Counted from the first letter of the stretch, positions 26,640 through 38,212 are shown. The stretch is 64,000 nt of DNA from Saccopteryx bilineata (GCF_036850765.1 NC_089495.1:25202875-25266874), one strand, 5' to 3'. Made by a program: numbers and translations. Notes: a model not told the origin generated them from the letters alone.

Positions 26640-26818
26640 CAGCGGTTCTCAACTTGTGGGTCGCGACCCCAGCGGGGGTCTAACGACCAAAACACAGGGG
26701 TCGCCTAAAGCCATCGGAAATACATATTTATTATATACCTGTGGGTCGCGACACCGGCGGGGGTCGAATGACCAAAACACAGGGGTCGCCTAAAGCCATC
26801 GGAAAACACATATTTGCC
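26640..26818. mobile_element. SPIN-like hAT fragment with internal 85-bp tandem duplication
   Basis: Begins CAGCGGTTCTCAACTTGTGG and continues GTCGCGACCCC, the signature of the SPIN hAT family terminus, with the typical ACAGGGGTCGCCTAAAGCC and CATCGGAAA blocks. The segment from 26655 is repeated from 26740 (period 85), so most of the left end is present twice. I find no matching right inverted repeat or target duplication, so the element is truncated or rearranged. Confidence 0.8.
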
Positions 26819-27848
26819 TTATTTTATCAGAAATAATTCCATAGAGTTTATTCAAAGCTCAGAGAGCAGGTGTTTTCATCTGCACATGCTTCTCCACAAT
26901 TTATACAGTCTGCAGTTTGCTTATGTAGAAACTACCTCAGTTTCTAATTCCTTCCATTGACTTGGCAACAACTCTAGGTGTCCACAAAAGTCACACAGTG
27001 ACTTTGTTGCTGAACAATTGAATTGCTTGGGAATAGGTTTTGCAATTTGTCTTACCTCCATGGTTGTCTTAAAAATGTATTCCATCAACACAGTATATTT
27101 TAGAAGTTCTTGAATCCTCCCTGACTGGCAATGCCCTCAGAGGAAATGACATTGGGGTTTTGTACAGTGACTCCACATGTTAGGATGAGTTTTAATTCCC
27201 AGAACCTTTGTGGTAAAAGAAACCTTTGATAATCACATAGCTAAATGCCTTAATCTTGTCACTGAGGAAAACTGAGGCCCAATAAAACCCAGTGGGCTGC
27301 TTACATCCAAGCAGCAAAATACAGTGGTTCCAAGACAGAGGACCTTGGACTTCATCTTCCCAGGTCAGGGTCCCTGACACTTTACACTTTAATCTACCTA
27401 CAAATCTCTTGGGGATCTTGTTAAAATGCAGATTTTTATTCACTAGTTCTGGAGTGAGGCTTGAGATTCTGCCTTTCAAGGAACAAGAACCCAAAAGATG
27501 ATGGTGCTCTTGGTCCATGGACCATACTTTGAAGAAATAAGACTTTGCACTAAGAAAATTTATCTGAGTGAAGATCAACATTAGTAAAAAAGTAGTTCTG
27601 GTTCAGACATAGCTGACATTTCCAGAAAGAATTGGCATACTTTAAGATCTAGTGTGACTGCGTCAAGTATTCTATAACATCTTATGTAGAGATAAACCAC
27701 CATCCTATTATGCTAATTTCCTAGGAAACATTATTTTAGAATTTCATACTAATTAGAAAATTGATTGGGGAAAATTTTTGATCTCCTTTACTTAGTTGTT
27801 CTGTGCCCTCTGATCTTAAAACTGTCATTTAAGATGCATAAATGAGTT

Positions 27849-28220
27849 GCCCTGCCAAGTTGGCTTAGCGGTAGAGCATCAGCCCAGCGTGTGGAAATCC
27901 CGGATTTCATCCCCAGTCAGGGCACACAGGAGAAGCACCCATCTGCTTCTCACCATTCCCTCTCTTCTTTGTCTCTATCTCTCTCTTTCCCTCCCGCAGC
28001 CAAGGCTCCACTGGAGCAAACTTGACCTGGGCACTGAGGGCAGCTGCATGGCCTCCACCTTAGGCACTAGAATGACTCAGGCCACAGTGGAGCAACGCCC
28101 AGCTGGGCAGAGCATCGCCGCCTGGTGGGCATGCCAGATGGATCCTGGTTGGGCACATCGGGGAGTCTTTCTGCCTCCCTGCTTCTAACTTTGGAAAAAT
28201 CCCCCCAAAAAGGAAAAAAA
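27849..28220 (+). repeat. tRNA-headed bat SINE with 13-bp target duplication
   Basis: The head resembles a tRNA with A and B boxes (TTGGCTTAGCGGTAGAGCAT). The body continues GGGCACACAGGAGAAGC, a CT-rich tract, GGCTCCACTGGAGCAAA and GCAGAGCATCGCC, with an A-rich tail. AAGATGCATAAAT at 27831-27843 recurs at 28221-28233. The 113-codon ORF within it is not a gene. Confidence 0.93.
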
Positions 28221-28329
28221 AAGATGCATAAATACTTCTTCTCTTAAGGGATTCATGATTCCTTGGCTATTTGTTAATTCATGATCCTTAAATAAGTACA
28301 TTCCTCACCTCAAATGGTTCTCTCTCTTT

Positions 28330-28333
<4 letters not shown>

Positions 28334-28372
<39 letters not shown>
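28334..28372. repeat. (AC)n microsatellite
   Basis: Nineteen AC dinucleotides without interruption. Confidence 0.97.
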
Positions 28373-28377
<5 letters not shown>

Positions 28378-29608
28378 CATTTATCTTATTCTATATTCTT
28401 TGTAGTATAAAAAAGTGGATTATTATGTGATCAATATGAGGATTTTAATTTTTTTCAAGAAGGCAAACAGATAAGATGAAATAATTATTATAGAATATAT
28501 CTCTATTGTCTATATGGATGTATATTCCTGATTTAGAAACAGATACACAAATAAAACCCCCAAATACATCATAAATTATTTCAGATAAGTTCTATAGAAA
28601 GTAGGTTTCCATATATTGTTCTTATATATCTGTGAAGATATTCTTATTGAACTATAGAGAATGACATCTTGATGAGAAATGACCCAGCCTAAAGGTTATA
28701 GTTCTTATTTCTGTATTTGTCTCACTCATCTACTTACTGCAGCAAAACTATTCTAACCAAAAATAACCAGTTCATTTAAATAAAAGTGTTTGAAAGAGTT
28801 CAAAAGGGCTATTATCAGTCAGTACATGTTGCTGTTTGTTAAGCTCATCAATATTAATGTTAATAATCACTTATAATTTAAGTTTATATAAGTATGCATG
28901 GGCTGGAAATTTGGAACTGCCAGTAGTTTATCTTGCAGGCTTTTTTCATAAAATAGGAGAACTGTGTATACCAAATCATAAGATAACATTGTTGGCATTC
29001 AATTTGGCTTTAAGAGAATTTTTTAAATCACCGTTATATTAGTAAAAACGAATAGTTTTATTCACAACTCTTTAATGCCAAAAGACAGTGTTTATTTTTA
29101 TTTACTCTGGAGAAGAAGTGGTTGTTTATAAATCATGAGTATGTGTTATCAGAACAACATTATGTCAGGTGCTTTGCATGATGGTTATGGTACAGATGAA
29201 CTATTAGCAATGATCATGACTTTGCGTGTTGAGCATCTGTAAGTATGTTTGCTTCTCAGAATCTTTTGATGGCCTCACTTAGAGCATGATATTGGGTAAA
29301 ATGAATCTAATCTGAAATGCTGTAGTTACTGAAATAAAAACACAAAAAGAGCAATTGTAAATGACTTCCATTGGTAGACACAATAGCCCCAATATATAAC
29401 CTTAAGAACAATAGTATATCACGTCTAGAATTTTGATAGGTGAATGTATATGAGGAAAATGTAAATTTTATACAATTTCCAAATAGTTTTAACTTAAAAG
29501 CAAAATGACATCAAGACGTTTTAATGTTTAAGTGTTTAAAATGTATTTGTCTTTGATTTGAGATAATTGAATAAAGTAAAATTTGTTCTAATAAAAATCT
29601 GCTTTATA

Positions 29609-29982
29609 CCCCTGGCCGGTTGGCTCAGTGGTAGAGCGTCGGCCTGGTGTGCAGAAGTCCCGGGTTTGATTCCCAGCCAGGGCACACAGGAGAGGTGCCC
29701 ATCTGCTTCTCCACCCCTTCCCCTCTCCTTCCTCTCTGTCTCTCTCTTCCCCTCCCGCAGCTGAGGCTCCATTGGAGCAAAAGATGGCCCGGACGCTGGG
29801 GATGGCTCCTTGACTTCTGCCCCAGGCACTAGAGTGGCCCTGGTAGCAACAGAGCGACGCCCCAGATGGGCAGAGCATCGCCCCCTGGTGGGTGTGCCGG
29901 GTGGATCCCAGTCGGGTGCATGCGGGAGTCTGTCTGACTGCCTCCCCCTTTCCAGCTTCAGAAAAATACAAAAAAAAAAAAA
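29609..29982 (+). repeat. tRNA-headed bat SINE, near full length
   Basis: Starts CCCTGGCCGGTTGGCTCAGT with an intact-looking A box and a B box (GGTTTGATTCC), then the shared body and GAAAAATACAAAAAAAAAAA tail. A CTGCTTTAT duplication is visible on both sides. It is the least diverged copy in the window with the one at 60453. Confidence 0.95.
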
Positions 29983-30276
29983 GCTGCTTTATTTTCCAAC
30001 AACTAAAATGAGGCGTAATTTGTAATATTTTTAAAAAACACAGGGAATGCAGTTTTTCTTGTCAGTTAGCATTAGGATGTGAAAGTACTCAACTTATACT
30101 GACGTCATTTTGCTTTTAAGGCAAAACTATTTGGAAATTGATGACTTAACTTAATAACTTATAACCTTTGAAATAAGTACAAAATTGAGTGTCTATAAAA
30201 GTAAAACCTCAGAATCACTTAAATGATTGAAGAGTATGGATAGAATCACTTAAGCTCTTACCAAAACAGTAGGTTT

Positions 30277-30395
30277 TCTTTAATTATTTTTCAGTTACAG
30301 TCGACATAAGTATTATACTAGTTTCAGGTGTAAACATAGCGGTTAGACATTTATACACCTTACCAAGTGATCACCTGATTAACACAGGAAGAGTC
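30277..30395 (-). repeat. L1 LINE 3'-end fragment
   Basis: The minus strand resembles an L1 3' UTR: AAGGTGTATAAATGTCTAAC, then TTTACACCTGAAACTAGTAT and a terminal AT-rich end. Confidence 0.65.
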
Positions 30396-30715
30396 GACGA
30401 TCAGTGGGGAATAAGGAAATGGCAAAGGGAAAATGACTTAGCTGCCCGGGACTTGCCACCCCTATTCAACTTTTCAACGTCACTCTAGTTGAGTTTCAGT
30501 TAACTTAATGAAGACTGAAGCAAATGACAACAAAAATATATACGCCACAGTTTTCATGGGACATGGTTTTCTAAATGTTTTCTCTTTCTCTTTTCTTTAT
30601 GTTGTGCAGTCACCGGGTCATTGGTAGGATCTCAGTATTCCATAGGAGGAAAGTTGCCAGTCTGAAAGTTCACTGTCTTTAGCGTTCCATTGCTTATCCC
30701 ATGTTTGCCCTCTAG

Positions 30716-30783
30716 GTGCCAACCTGGATTCACTGGAGCGAGATGTACTGAGAATGTGCCCATGAAAGTCCAAAACCAAGAAA
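30716..30783 (+). CDS. NRG1: NRG1 alpha exon: alternative C-terminal part of the EGF domain
   Basis: This 68-nt exon encodes CQPGFTGARCTENVP followed by MKVQNQE, providing EGF cysteines 5 and 6 and the alpha-type juxtamembrane stalk. It starts after TCTAG with one base finishing the Lys codon and ends with one base (A) before GTATGT, so it can splice directly to the membrane exon to read QEKAEELYQK. It is mutually exclusive with the beta exon about 0.6 kb downstream. Alpha forms are known to bind ErbB receptors more weakly than beta forms and are found mainly in mesenchymal tissue. Read-through of its donor would add Ser-Met-Leu-Lys and stop at 30793-30795. Confidence 0.97.
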
Positions 30784-31394
30784 GTATGTTAAAATAATCT
30801 GAAATTTGCTTTCTCCCCCAAACTACAGCAACAAGCGCTACCACTTGGTGTTTTTATAGCTCAGTTGTAACTGATTCCTTTGTTCTAATTATGGTTTAAT
30901 GACTCGAGGCCTGAGCCATTCAATCTGACCTTGTTCAGCTGTCTTTCAGCATGGTCCCCAAAGGTTCATAAATTGAAAAGAAGGACCCACCAGGATGGTC
31001 AATGATGCCAGCAACCATAGCAGGCAGGCCAACCAAAAAAAAAAAAAAATCCTTCTAACATTTTTGACTCAAGTTGTGAAATGGAAAAAACTGAGGTGAA
31101 GAAAATGTCAGATTTAATTTTAAGTGACTCCTGTTGAAAGAAAGCAGTCACTTAAAATGCTGGGATCTTCCTGTCATACAAACCCAAGGAACTACATTGG
31201 GTCCAAACTGTTAACCCTTTGGGGGGAAAAGCCAGAGTCTGAATGCTAGAATTAGGACAAAGACTCAGTTCCTGAGGGTGAACTCACCAAGTTCGATCAA
31301 ATGACACTGAAGGAGCTTCTTTCTAGCATATATTCACCTCTTCTCTTTTTCTCTGTTTTTTCTACCATTGTTTTTTTTTTGTTTCTTCTCTCAG
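30784..31394 (+). other. NRG1: Short intron separating the mutually exclusive alpha and beta exons
   Basis: This 611-bp interval holds no coding sequence. It contains an A14 run near 31036 and ends in a long pyrimidine tract (T- and C-rich from about 31318) before the beta acceptor at 31393-31394. That tract is longer and stronger than the one before the alpha exon, which fits the general predominance of beta splicing in neural tissue; this last point is inference. Confidence 0.85.
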
Positions 31395-31453
31395 GTGCCC
31401 AAATGAGTTTACTGGTGATCGTTGCCAAAACTACGTAATGGCCAGCTTCTACA
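31395..31453 (+). CDS. NRG1: NRG1 beta exon: alternative C-terminal part of the EGF domain
   Basis: This 59-nt exon encodes CPNEFTGDRCQNYVMASFY, carrying EGF cysteines 5 and 6 in the beta version, the high-affinity ErbB3/ErbB4 ligand form. It starts after CTCAG with one base finishing the Lys codon and ends with one base before GTACGT. Joined directly to the membrane exon it gives the beta-2 stalk (FYKAEELYQK); through the microexon at 38213 it gives beta-1. If the donor is ignored it becomes the beta-3 terminal exon, annotated separately. Confidence 0.98.
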
Positions 31454-31488
31454 GTACGTCCACTCCCTTTCTGTCTCTGCCTGAATAG
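31395..31488 (+). CDS. NRG1: NRG1 beta-3 terminal form (beta exon with donor read-through to stop)
   Basis: If the GT donor at 31454 is not used, translation continues after MASFY with STSTPFLSLPE and stops at TAG 31486-31488. This C-terminus is the one known for the beta-3 isoform used by glial growth factor 2 and SMDF, which lack a transmembrane segment on this side. Conservation of the 11 codons and stop argues that the form is real here. A candidate poly(A) signal AATAAA lies at 31751-31756, about 260 bp after the stop, but its use is not shown by the sequence alone. Confidence 0.9.
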
Positions 31489-31750
31489 GAGCATGCTCAG
31501 TCGGTGCTGCTTTCTTGTTGCTGCATCTCCCCTCAGATTTCACCTAGAGCTAGATGTGTTTGACCAGGTCTAACATTGACTGCCTCTGCCTGTCGCATGA
31601 GACCATTAACCAAAGAGATTGTATTACTTCCTCCGTTCGTGACTAGTTGGCTCTGAGACTCTAATAGGTGTGTGAGGCTCCTGATGTTTCTGAAATTGAC
31701 ATTGAATAATGTGATACGAAATGACAGTCAATATCAAGCAGTGAAATTAT

Positions 31751-31756
31751 AATAAA
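31751..31756 (+). promoter_or_regulatory. Candidate poly(A) signal for the beta-3 terminal exon
   Basis: An AATAAA hexamer 263 bp after the beta-3 stop codon. It is the first canonical hexamer after that stop. The downstream sequence is not strikingly GT-rich, so use as a cleavage site is only a possibility. Confidence 0.35.
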
Positions 31757-32441
31757 GGCATTTAAAAGTCTCACTTTTATTGATAAAATAAAAGCGTTCC
31801 ACTGAACAGTCCATCTTCTTTATAAAATGACAACATCCTGAAAAAGATGTTGCTAAGTTGTAACCAATACTACACTTGAAATGATGGTAAGTGAATTTTG
31901 GTTTCAGAATGTATTTATTACAAATAAACAAAATAAAAAGAGTTCAGATGTTTTTCTTCATTAACCAGCAGTTTGCATTTAAGTATAAAAAAAGCACTGA
32001 GTAGGAAAATTTAAAACAAGCAAACATTTCACAGCGAATGAGATAGCCTGCCTTCTATTTTTGTTGCTTAGAAAATAAGGGATTAAGAACTAGTTTAAAC
32101 AATCATTTATTTATGTTAGTGTTTCTTTACTGCTAGTTTCAATGATAATTTTAGGGGAAAATAGGTTTTTTAGTATATATTATTTACTTTGAAATGTAAA
32201 AGTTCACCTCTAGAAATATATACTTTTAAATGCAGAACTGAGACATTTTGATGAATTTCTATGGCTTCATGAAGTTTTGGACATCATTCCTAAACAGCCC
32301 AATTCACATTGAATATAATTGTACAGATAGTTAAATACATATTTGTCCTTCTTTTGTGAATTGGGACAATAGCTTTTAATTTTGGAGCTTCCAAAGCATT
32401 GCATTTCAAATGGATTCCATGAAGCTATTCTTTTAAATCAA

Positions 32442-32648
32442 AGGTTGGCAATTTTCTTTTCTGTAAAGGATCAGAGAGTAAATCCTAAAAGGTTTGCAGG
32501 TGACATCATCACCATCCCAACTACTTAACTCTGCCATCATAGCACAAAAGCAGCCATAGAAAGTGCATAAACTGATGAGCCATGACCGTGTGCTGTTAAA
32601 AATATTTACAAAAGCAAGTAGTGGGCTGGATTTGTCCACCTTTGATTT
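32442..32648. repeat. MER5A-like ancient hAT fragment
   Basis: Resembles MER5A throughout: GGTTGGCAATTTTCTTTTCT, GTAAAGGATCAGAGAGTAAA, ACTCTGCCATCATAGCACAA, AAGCAGCCATAGA and the terminal GGGCTGGATTTGTCC. It is diverged and shared across placentals, so it predates bats. Confidence 0.8.
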
Positions 32649-34283
32649 AGATTGTCAATTGCTCACTCTAAATAATATTAGACATAGCTGATTGCAGTGT
32701 AAATTTATGTAACACAAGAAACAGTTATAGGAGCTGGTCATTTGGGGCCCTAAAACAAGGGATTCACCCTTATTCATATACACACAGAGAATAGGATTCT
32801 GTTCCTTGTGTTAACAGTCATAGAAGAATAAATTTTCTGGAAAAATAGATTCCATATGCATTAGTGGGAGATTAGACCCATAATATTTAATTGTTTATTT
32901 AGTGAAGTGGTACTTATTATTTTTGCATAGACTACATATCAAAGATTATGTTTTGACTATTTTCTGTTGTGAAAATTGGTAAACTGATATTACTAAATTT
33001 TCAAATATAATCTTCACTTTATTGACAGATCTTAAAATTATATGCATTTAATGAACAGACTTTTCCTCTCCATAGCTACAGGCTAATTTTCTAAAAGTAG
33101 ATAATATAGGAAGTAAAAGGGAAATAATAAAATTTTTTTTTAGAATTTTACTTAATGCATTAAAGCCATTACTTTTAGAAATGTGTTTGTATTCAAATAG
33201 TATAGATTTAGCAAATCCATGAAACTGTATAAATACAATGAAATTTTATTTTATAATTGAATGAAAATTCTGAATATTTGCATTATATTTAAATGTGTGG
33301 TATTATATAGTTTCATTGTGCACTGAAGGCAACATTAGGGCACAATATAGAGAAAAGCATCAAAAATGAAGCTATTTCTAAAAATAATAATGCCATTGGA
33401 TATGACAGTTGTAACCAGAGAAATCATCAATTTCTCTTTTAGACAACTTTCTTTCATGGGATATTATTTAGAAAGAACCACACTACGTATTCAATCAGAA
33501 TGTGATTCCTTAAATAAATTCTTTAGTACGCTTTCAGTGGCACTTTTGGAAGACAGCCAGGAAAGCAGCATTCATATTTAACCTGATTTAAGATGGCTAG
33601 GAAACACATTTATGAACAAAATCTCTAATGACAGTGCTTTGTGCTGTCTCCTGCCCAGAAAAGCAAGGACTTCCCATCAGAAGCTGCCTTCCACACTGGT
33701 CTAGCCCAGAGTTAATTTCCTAATCTCCGTATATCCAATTCTCAATTTTTATTTCTGCAAATTCCCATAGAGGACAAGAAAATAACTTTCTATTGTTCTG
33801 AGAACTTTATGTTCAGGTAGCAATGAGGGCCACACAAAGAATAAAAAAGAAATATATCACCACACTAGTAACATTTAAAGTTTAATTGTTCATAAATCTG
33901 AAACACGTAACATAAATTTTAAAAGAAAAGATATTCCTTGGCTTTAAAGAGAAACATTTTTTAACACACCAAACGGCAGTTTCAGTTGAAAAATAACATT
34001 TTAAAAGAATGTTCAAGTTTTATAATGCTTAAATTACATGATCAGGATTTGATGCAACCTTTCTGGTCAGAGTGTCCTATGGGGCATTTTACTGATTTAT
34101 AAAAACTGATTGAAAGTATATAAGAAAGGAACAATGTTCATTTTATATGACTTTCTTGAAGGTAACCATGTGCCTTGAAATAAAACATATTTATAGTACT
34201 ATCCAGGAAAATATTGCCAAGGCTAGTCAACTTCAGATTTGACGTATTGACACTAAATTTCTACTTGAAAGGATTGTGTTCAT

Positions 34284-34287
<4 letters not shown>

Positions 34288-34323
<36 letters not shown>
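34288..34323. repeat. (GT)n microsatellite
   Basis: About eighteen GT dinucleotides. Confidence 0.97.
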
Positions 34324-34325
<2 letters not shown>

Positions 34326-35853
34326 AGGCAGTCCATAATCAACTTATAGACTTTATGGAGAGGGAGTAGAAAAGCACTCAAAGCTTTGATAGTTAGAGGA
34401 AGTACAGAGCGAGTATGTCATATATAAATTAACATATGATAGGAAGTCATTATAGAATAACCCAAACTATAGACTATTTTAAAAGAGGGTGATTTTAGAA
34501 CTTTTAGACATATTCTCAGAGTAAGTAAATGTAGCAGATATCCTTACAAGTAATTTTAACTTATTTGTATTGATTTCTAAATGCTTAAAAAATCTGTTGT
34601 AGTTATTTATTCATCAGATATGTATTTTGCTGACAGTATCAAGGCACATTCAATCTATGACAAAATTATCATGAATTCTGAGTGTAGTGAGATTCTAGTG
34701 TGTGTATGTTTGTGAGTGTGCTTTGGTGCACATGGAAATGGGAGTAAGGAGAAAGTCTCCCAGTACATTTCAAAGGGCTCAGTAGCCATATGGATTGGTA
34801 TATGTGAAAAAAAAAAGAAAAACCTATCTACATTTGTAAAGGTAAGTTGAAAATTAAAAGTCAGACATTAAATGGGTCCCATTTAAAACTGGCATTGACA
34901 GAACTCCTTTAAAAATCTCAGAGGTGCAGAAAGTCAAGACAACATGTAAGTCTTTGAGATTATTTCCATAAGGAGACCTAAGATGTTAAACTGAAATCCT
35001 AAATGTCTTTAAATTTTAACAGAAACCATAATTGCATGTACATATAATTTTGGTAAAAGAAAGTTGTTTTGTTGTTCTTTTCTCTAATGGAATTGAAAAT
35101 TTAAATTAACCTACAGGTTAATTCAATTTTCTTCAAACAATTATAAAATCCCAAAGCAAAGGATTAGTGACTCAATATTTAATAGTTTCTAAAGACTCTT
35201 AGATTTAAATTAATTTTTTATATTGCTTACTGCACAGCAGGAAATCACATGTAGAAAAGGAAACTAAATTGTTTACAGTAACCTTTGTGTTTTTGAATTA
35301 TTAATTTAATTTGAAAAATGTAGTGGCTAGGCAGCAGTTCAATAGGAAGCGTATGATGCATAATGAGCCTAAGCCAACATTAAATTAAAGAGAATAGATA
35401 GAAAGTAATAACCTCTTCATGAAATGAAAAGTGTGTATTATGCTTTTCTTGACTTACAATGAAGAAATGTAGCCACCAATAGTAAAAATAAATTAGAGTA
35501 GTGTTTGCTTCAGATCTAGAATGACTGATGCATGTTTCCTCTGCTTATTTCCTTGTTAGAGCTTATGGCCAGAAGAAATTCCAATTTTAAGTACCAATTT
35601 CCCTTTGAATTATTTGAAATTGAAGCTGCCTGATATGAATGACTTCCCATGAAATGAAATTATAGTTAGGCTCACAGACTTACCTATAAAACTGTAAATG
35701 CAGTAATATGTATGCATGGGCATGTTACTAATTTTATTGAAGACTTAACCAAGCCTTCTATATAGATCATTAGCAGTGTTCATGTAGGCATGGCATAATG
35801 ATGCTCTGGAAAGAGTTTCTGTAAATATCTCTCGAGTTTAACCCTTAAATTGT

Positions 35854-35932
35854 TACTGACTGGTAGGAGGAAAAGGCAAGAGACGGAGAGGGTTCTAGAG
35901 AGAAAAATCAAGTCACATCCTCATGAAAATGT
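35854..35932 (+). pseudogene. NRG1: Decayed NRG1 beta-4 cassette exon (apparently non-functional)
   Basis: In one frame from 35856 the sequence reads LTGRRKRQETERVLERK, which matches the beta-4 juxtamembrane insert of rodent neuregulin (recalled as MTSRRKRQETEKPLERK) with RRKRQETE and LERK identical. It lies between the beta exon and the membrane exon, where that cassette belongs, and is followed by a good donor (GTAAGG at 35933). Three things look broken. The bases where the acceptor AG should be are GT (35852-35853), with no AG at a usable position. The span is 79 nt, not a multiple of three, whereas the rodent protein implies 81. The frame runs past the donor to TAA at 35934 with the C-terminal residues unrelated to the rodent ones. 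I therefore call it a relic. The rodent comparison is from memory. Confidence 0.6.
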
Positions 35933-36439
35933 GTAAGGAAATTTATTATCACTTCCCAACATGAATTTTCATACTTATGTGTTCCAAAGTTTATGTGAAA
36001 GAAACAAATTTAAAAAAAAAGTCCATTTGTCAAATTGTTGCACAGAGGCAAGAGAAATTTGTTTGGGATAAATTGTTTTGCTGTGAACATTGTGCAACCA
36101 AATTAACCCTATATCTTCTAGCTTTTAATTTATGAAAACTTTAGGTGATTTGCCTGAGTCTCCTGGACCCAAGGCAGAGAGAACACCCTACTATACAGAG
36201 TGCCTCTCAGTATCATTGATACTTGATGTTCTATTTGATATATGTGTTTTTGAAATCTGTGAATTCTCATTTCCTTAAGAGATGGCAAGTTTTTAGAATC
36301 TAAATTTTTAATGCCATGAAATTAGTCAAAAGTAAACCTCCAAGCATTAACCGGTCTGAGGTAAATGTGCAGACTCCGTCTGTTCCCCAAGCTGTTAAAC
36401 CCTTTGGCTATTGGCCGACCTATTTCACGATTTATTTAC

Positions 36440-36570
36440 TCCATAGGGTCACCCTGCGAGGCATGTGTTAGTATCATAAGCATTTTGTCAATGAGAAATT
36501 AACTTGTCCAAAGTCACTACACAGGCAAATGGCAGAGGCAGGACCTGAAACCAGGATGACTCCAGCTCCT
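36440..36570. repeat. MIR-like SINE fragment
   Basis: Shows the MIR order: CCATAGGGTCACCCTGCGAG, a segment AATGAGAAATTAACTTGTCC, AAAGTCACTACACAGGCAAA and a GGACCTGAAACCAGGATG-like end. Confidence 0.65.
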
Positions 36571-36811
36571 ACTCTTCCCTCTCCATATCAGGTGCTTTAT
36601 CCAGGCCCAGACTGATGGTTTTGTGAGAGAATAGCCCTCTACCACATGTTGTGAAATGTAAGAAGGACCTTGTCATATTTTTGAACTGCACTGGTATCTC
36701 TCTAATCAGTGACCAAGGGAAGAAATGTAGACTCCTGAACCTCTGTTCTCATCCTGCCCCTGCCACTCCACCACACCAAGAGCTCCTAAAGGGCTCCACT
36801 TGGTGAATTTA

Positions 36812-37107
36812 TTTTATTTTTTTGTGTGTATTTTTCTGAAGTGAGAAGCAGGGAGGCAGACAGACTCCTGCAGGTGCCTGACTGAGATCCACCCAGCATG
36901 TCCACCAGGGGCAATGCTCTCTGTTGTAACCAGAGCCATTCTAGTGTCTGAGGCGGAGGCCATGGAGCCATCCTCAGTGCCCGGGCCAACTTTGCTCCAA
37001 TGGAGCCTTGGCTGCAGGAGGGGAAGAGAGAGACAGAGAGAAAGGAGAGGAAGAATGATGGAGAAGAAGATGGGCGCTTTTCCTGTGTGCCCTGGCTGGT
37101 CCATCTG
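36812..37107 (-). repeat. tRNA-headed bat SINE, head largely missing
   Basis: The minus strand has GGGCACACAGGAAAAGCGCC, GCTCCATTGGAGCAAAGTTG, the region like CATGCTGGGTGGATCTCAGT and the CAGAAAAATAC tail, but only a stub of the tRNA head (CCAGCCAGGG) remains. Near-identical TGGTGAA(A)TTT flanks it on both sides, so the head was already short at insertion. Confidence 0.85.
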
Positions 37108-38212
37108 GTGAAATTTAATTAGGAATTTTTGCTTCAAGACTAGAAAGTGTCATTTCTAGGGGGTTTTTATTTTTATTCTTCTCCTTTGCCCCATTTCTCC
37201 CTTACTCCATCTGACCCCATGCAGGTCTTATGAGTCCTGCCATCCTGGCGCCTCCACAGTCAGATCTGCCAGGGCTGTGGGCTCACACTCGGAGCTCTCT
37301 CCCCCGTGGTGCCCTCCGATCCCCGGAATGCCTGTGCCTGCTGGCTGGCAGCTGCACACCAAGCTCAACACTGTGGAGTGATCATCTAATTGGCTCTCTG
37401 TTATTTGAGGGAGTGATAAATTAAAATTAACTAAAGGCCCTAGGAATTGTGTTCTCCCCCCCCCCCGTTTTTGTTTTTTTACACAATTTGAAAAAGGCAT
37501 TGAGCATTCCCTGCACCATACAGGAATGGCATAAAAAAAATAACGGAAGTAGGTTCTGATGCCCCAAAGCCCTATCTAGCTTTGTGGCAGAAATGTTTAC
37601 TAAATATTACCTAAGTGGTGGAGAGAGTATAAAGTTCGTAGAAAAGGAGATAGAGATTCTTTAAAACAATAATAATAACCAAAGCAATGAGAAATTCAAG
37701 AGCATAACTAATGGAAAATAGAAGTCCATGTGGTGAAATTTTTTAGACCAAATTTTGACCCTCCTGGCTTCTATTCCTGGCCCTGCCACTGTGTGTCTTT
37801 GGGGGAAAAAATTCATGTATTTAGAATTTGGCTTTTGCCTTTTACAAAGACAGGAATGAAGTAATACCAAATGCCTTTTCCAATTACTATCCGATATTTC
37901 TATTCCCAAACAATGTAGCAGCAGGAGAGCAGATAGTTCAGGTATACAGCTTCTCCCTCAGTAAGGTCTTTTAAGGGTTAAAGACACAATGTGCTGCTGT
38001 TGGCACACCTCTTGAAAAAGAAGTTCCCTGTGTGGACTCTTGGAGGCATACCTGAGCACTGCTTCGTTAACAACCACCATGTGTCCTGCTCAATGTGCAC
38101 GCACAAACAGCCGTAATAGTCATGTGTAATGTGTTTTGGAGTGCAGTGTATTGCTCTTTTCTGAAACTTTTTTCCCTTTCTTTCTTTTTTTGTCAACTTT
38201 CTGCATTGGCAG

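Larger units (their letters stand above)
17758..30715 (+). other. NRG1: NRG1 intron between the EGF exon and the alpha exon (about 13 kb)
   Basis: No exon is supported. It contains a minus-strand VES SINE (22214-22418), a complete non-autonomous hAT transposon (24657-25003), a SPIN-like hAT fragment (26640-26818), two plus-strand tRNA-headed SINEs (27849-28220 and 29609-29982), an L1 3' fragment (30277-30395), and (TA)n and (AC)n microsatellites. Several ORFs of 60-130 codons lie here but have no splice support, no recognised homology, or fall inside the SINEs. Confidence 0.85.
31489..38212 (+). other. NRG1: NRG1 intron between the beta exon and the beta-1 microexon
   Basis: Mostly AT-rich unique sequence. 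It contains an old MER5A-like hAT fragment (32442-32648), a (GT)n microsatellite (34288-34323), the apparent remnant of the beta-4 cassette exon (35854-35932), a MIR-like fragment (36440-36570) and a minus-strand SINE (36812-37107). The first part probably serves as 3' UTR of beta-3 transcripts. Confidence 0.8.

Noticed and set aside
27847..28188. 113-codon ORF
   Set aside because: It lies wholly inside a SINE with a perfect target duplication.
28334..28372. Short regular repeats considered as a CRISPR-like array or minisatellite of interest (also 34288-34323 and 56885-56924)
   Set aside because: They are plain dinucleotide microsatellites with no spacers.
29609..29690. tRNA-like sequence with A and B boxes
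   Set aside because: It is the head of a SINE, followed by a SINE body and A tail. Similar heads occur in several other copies in the window. No tRNA gene is called.
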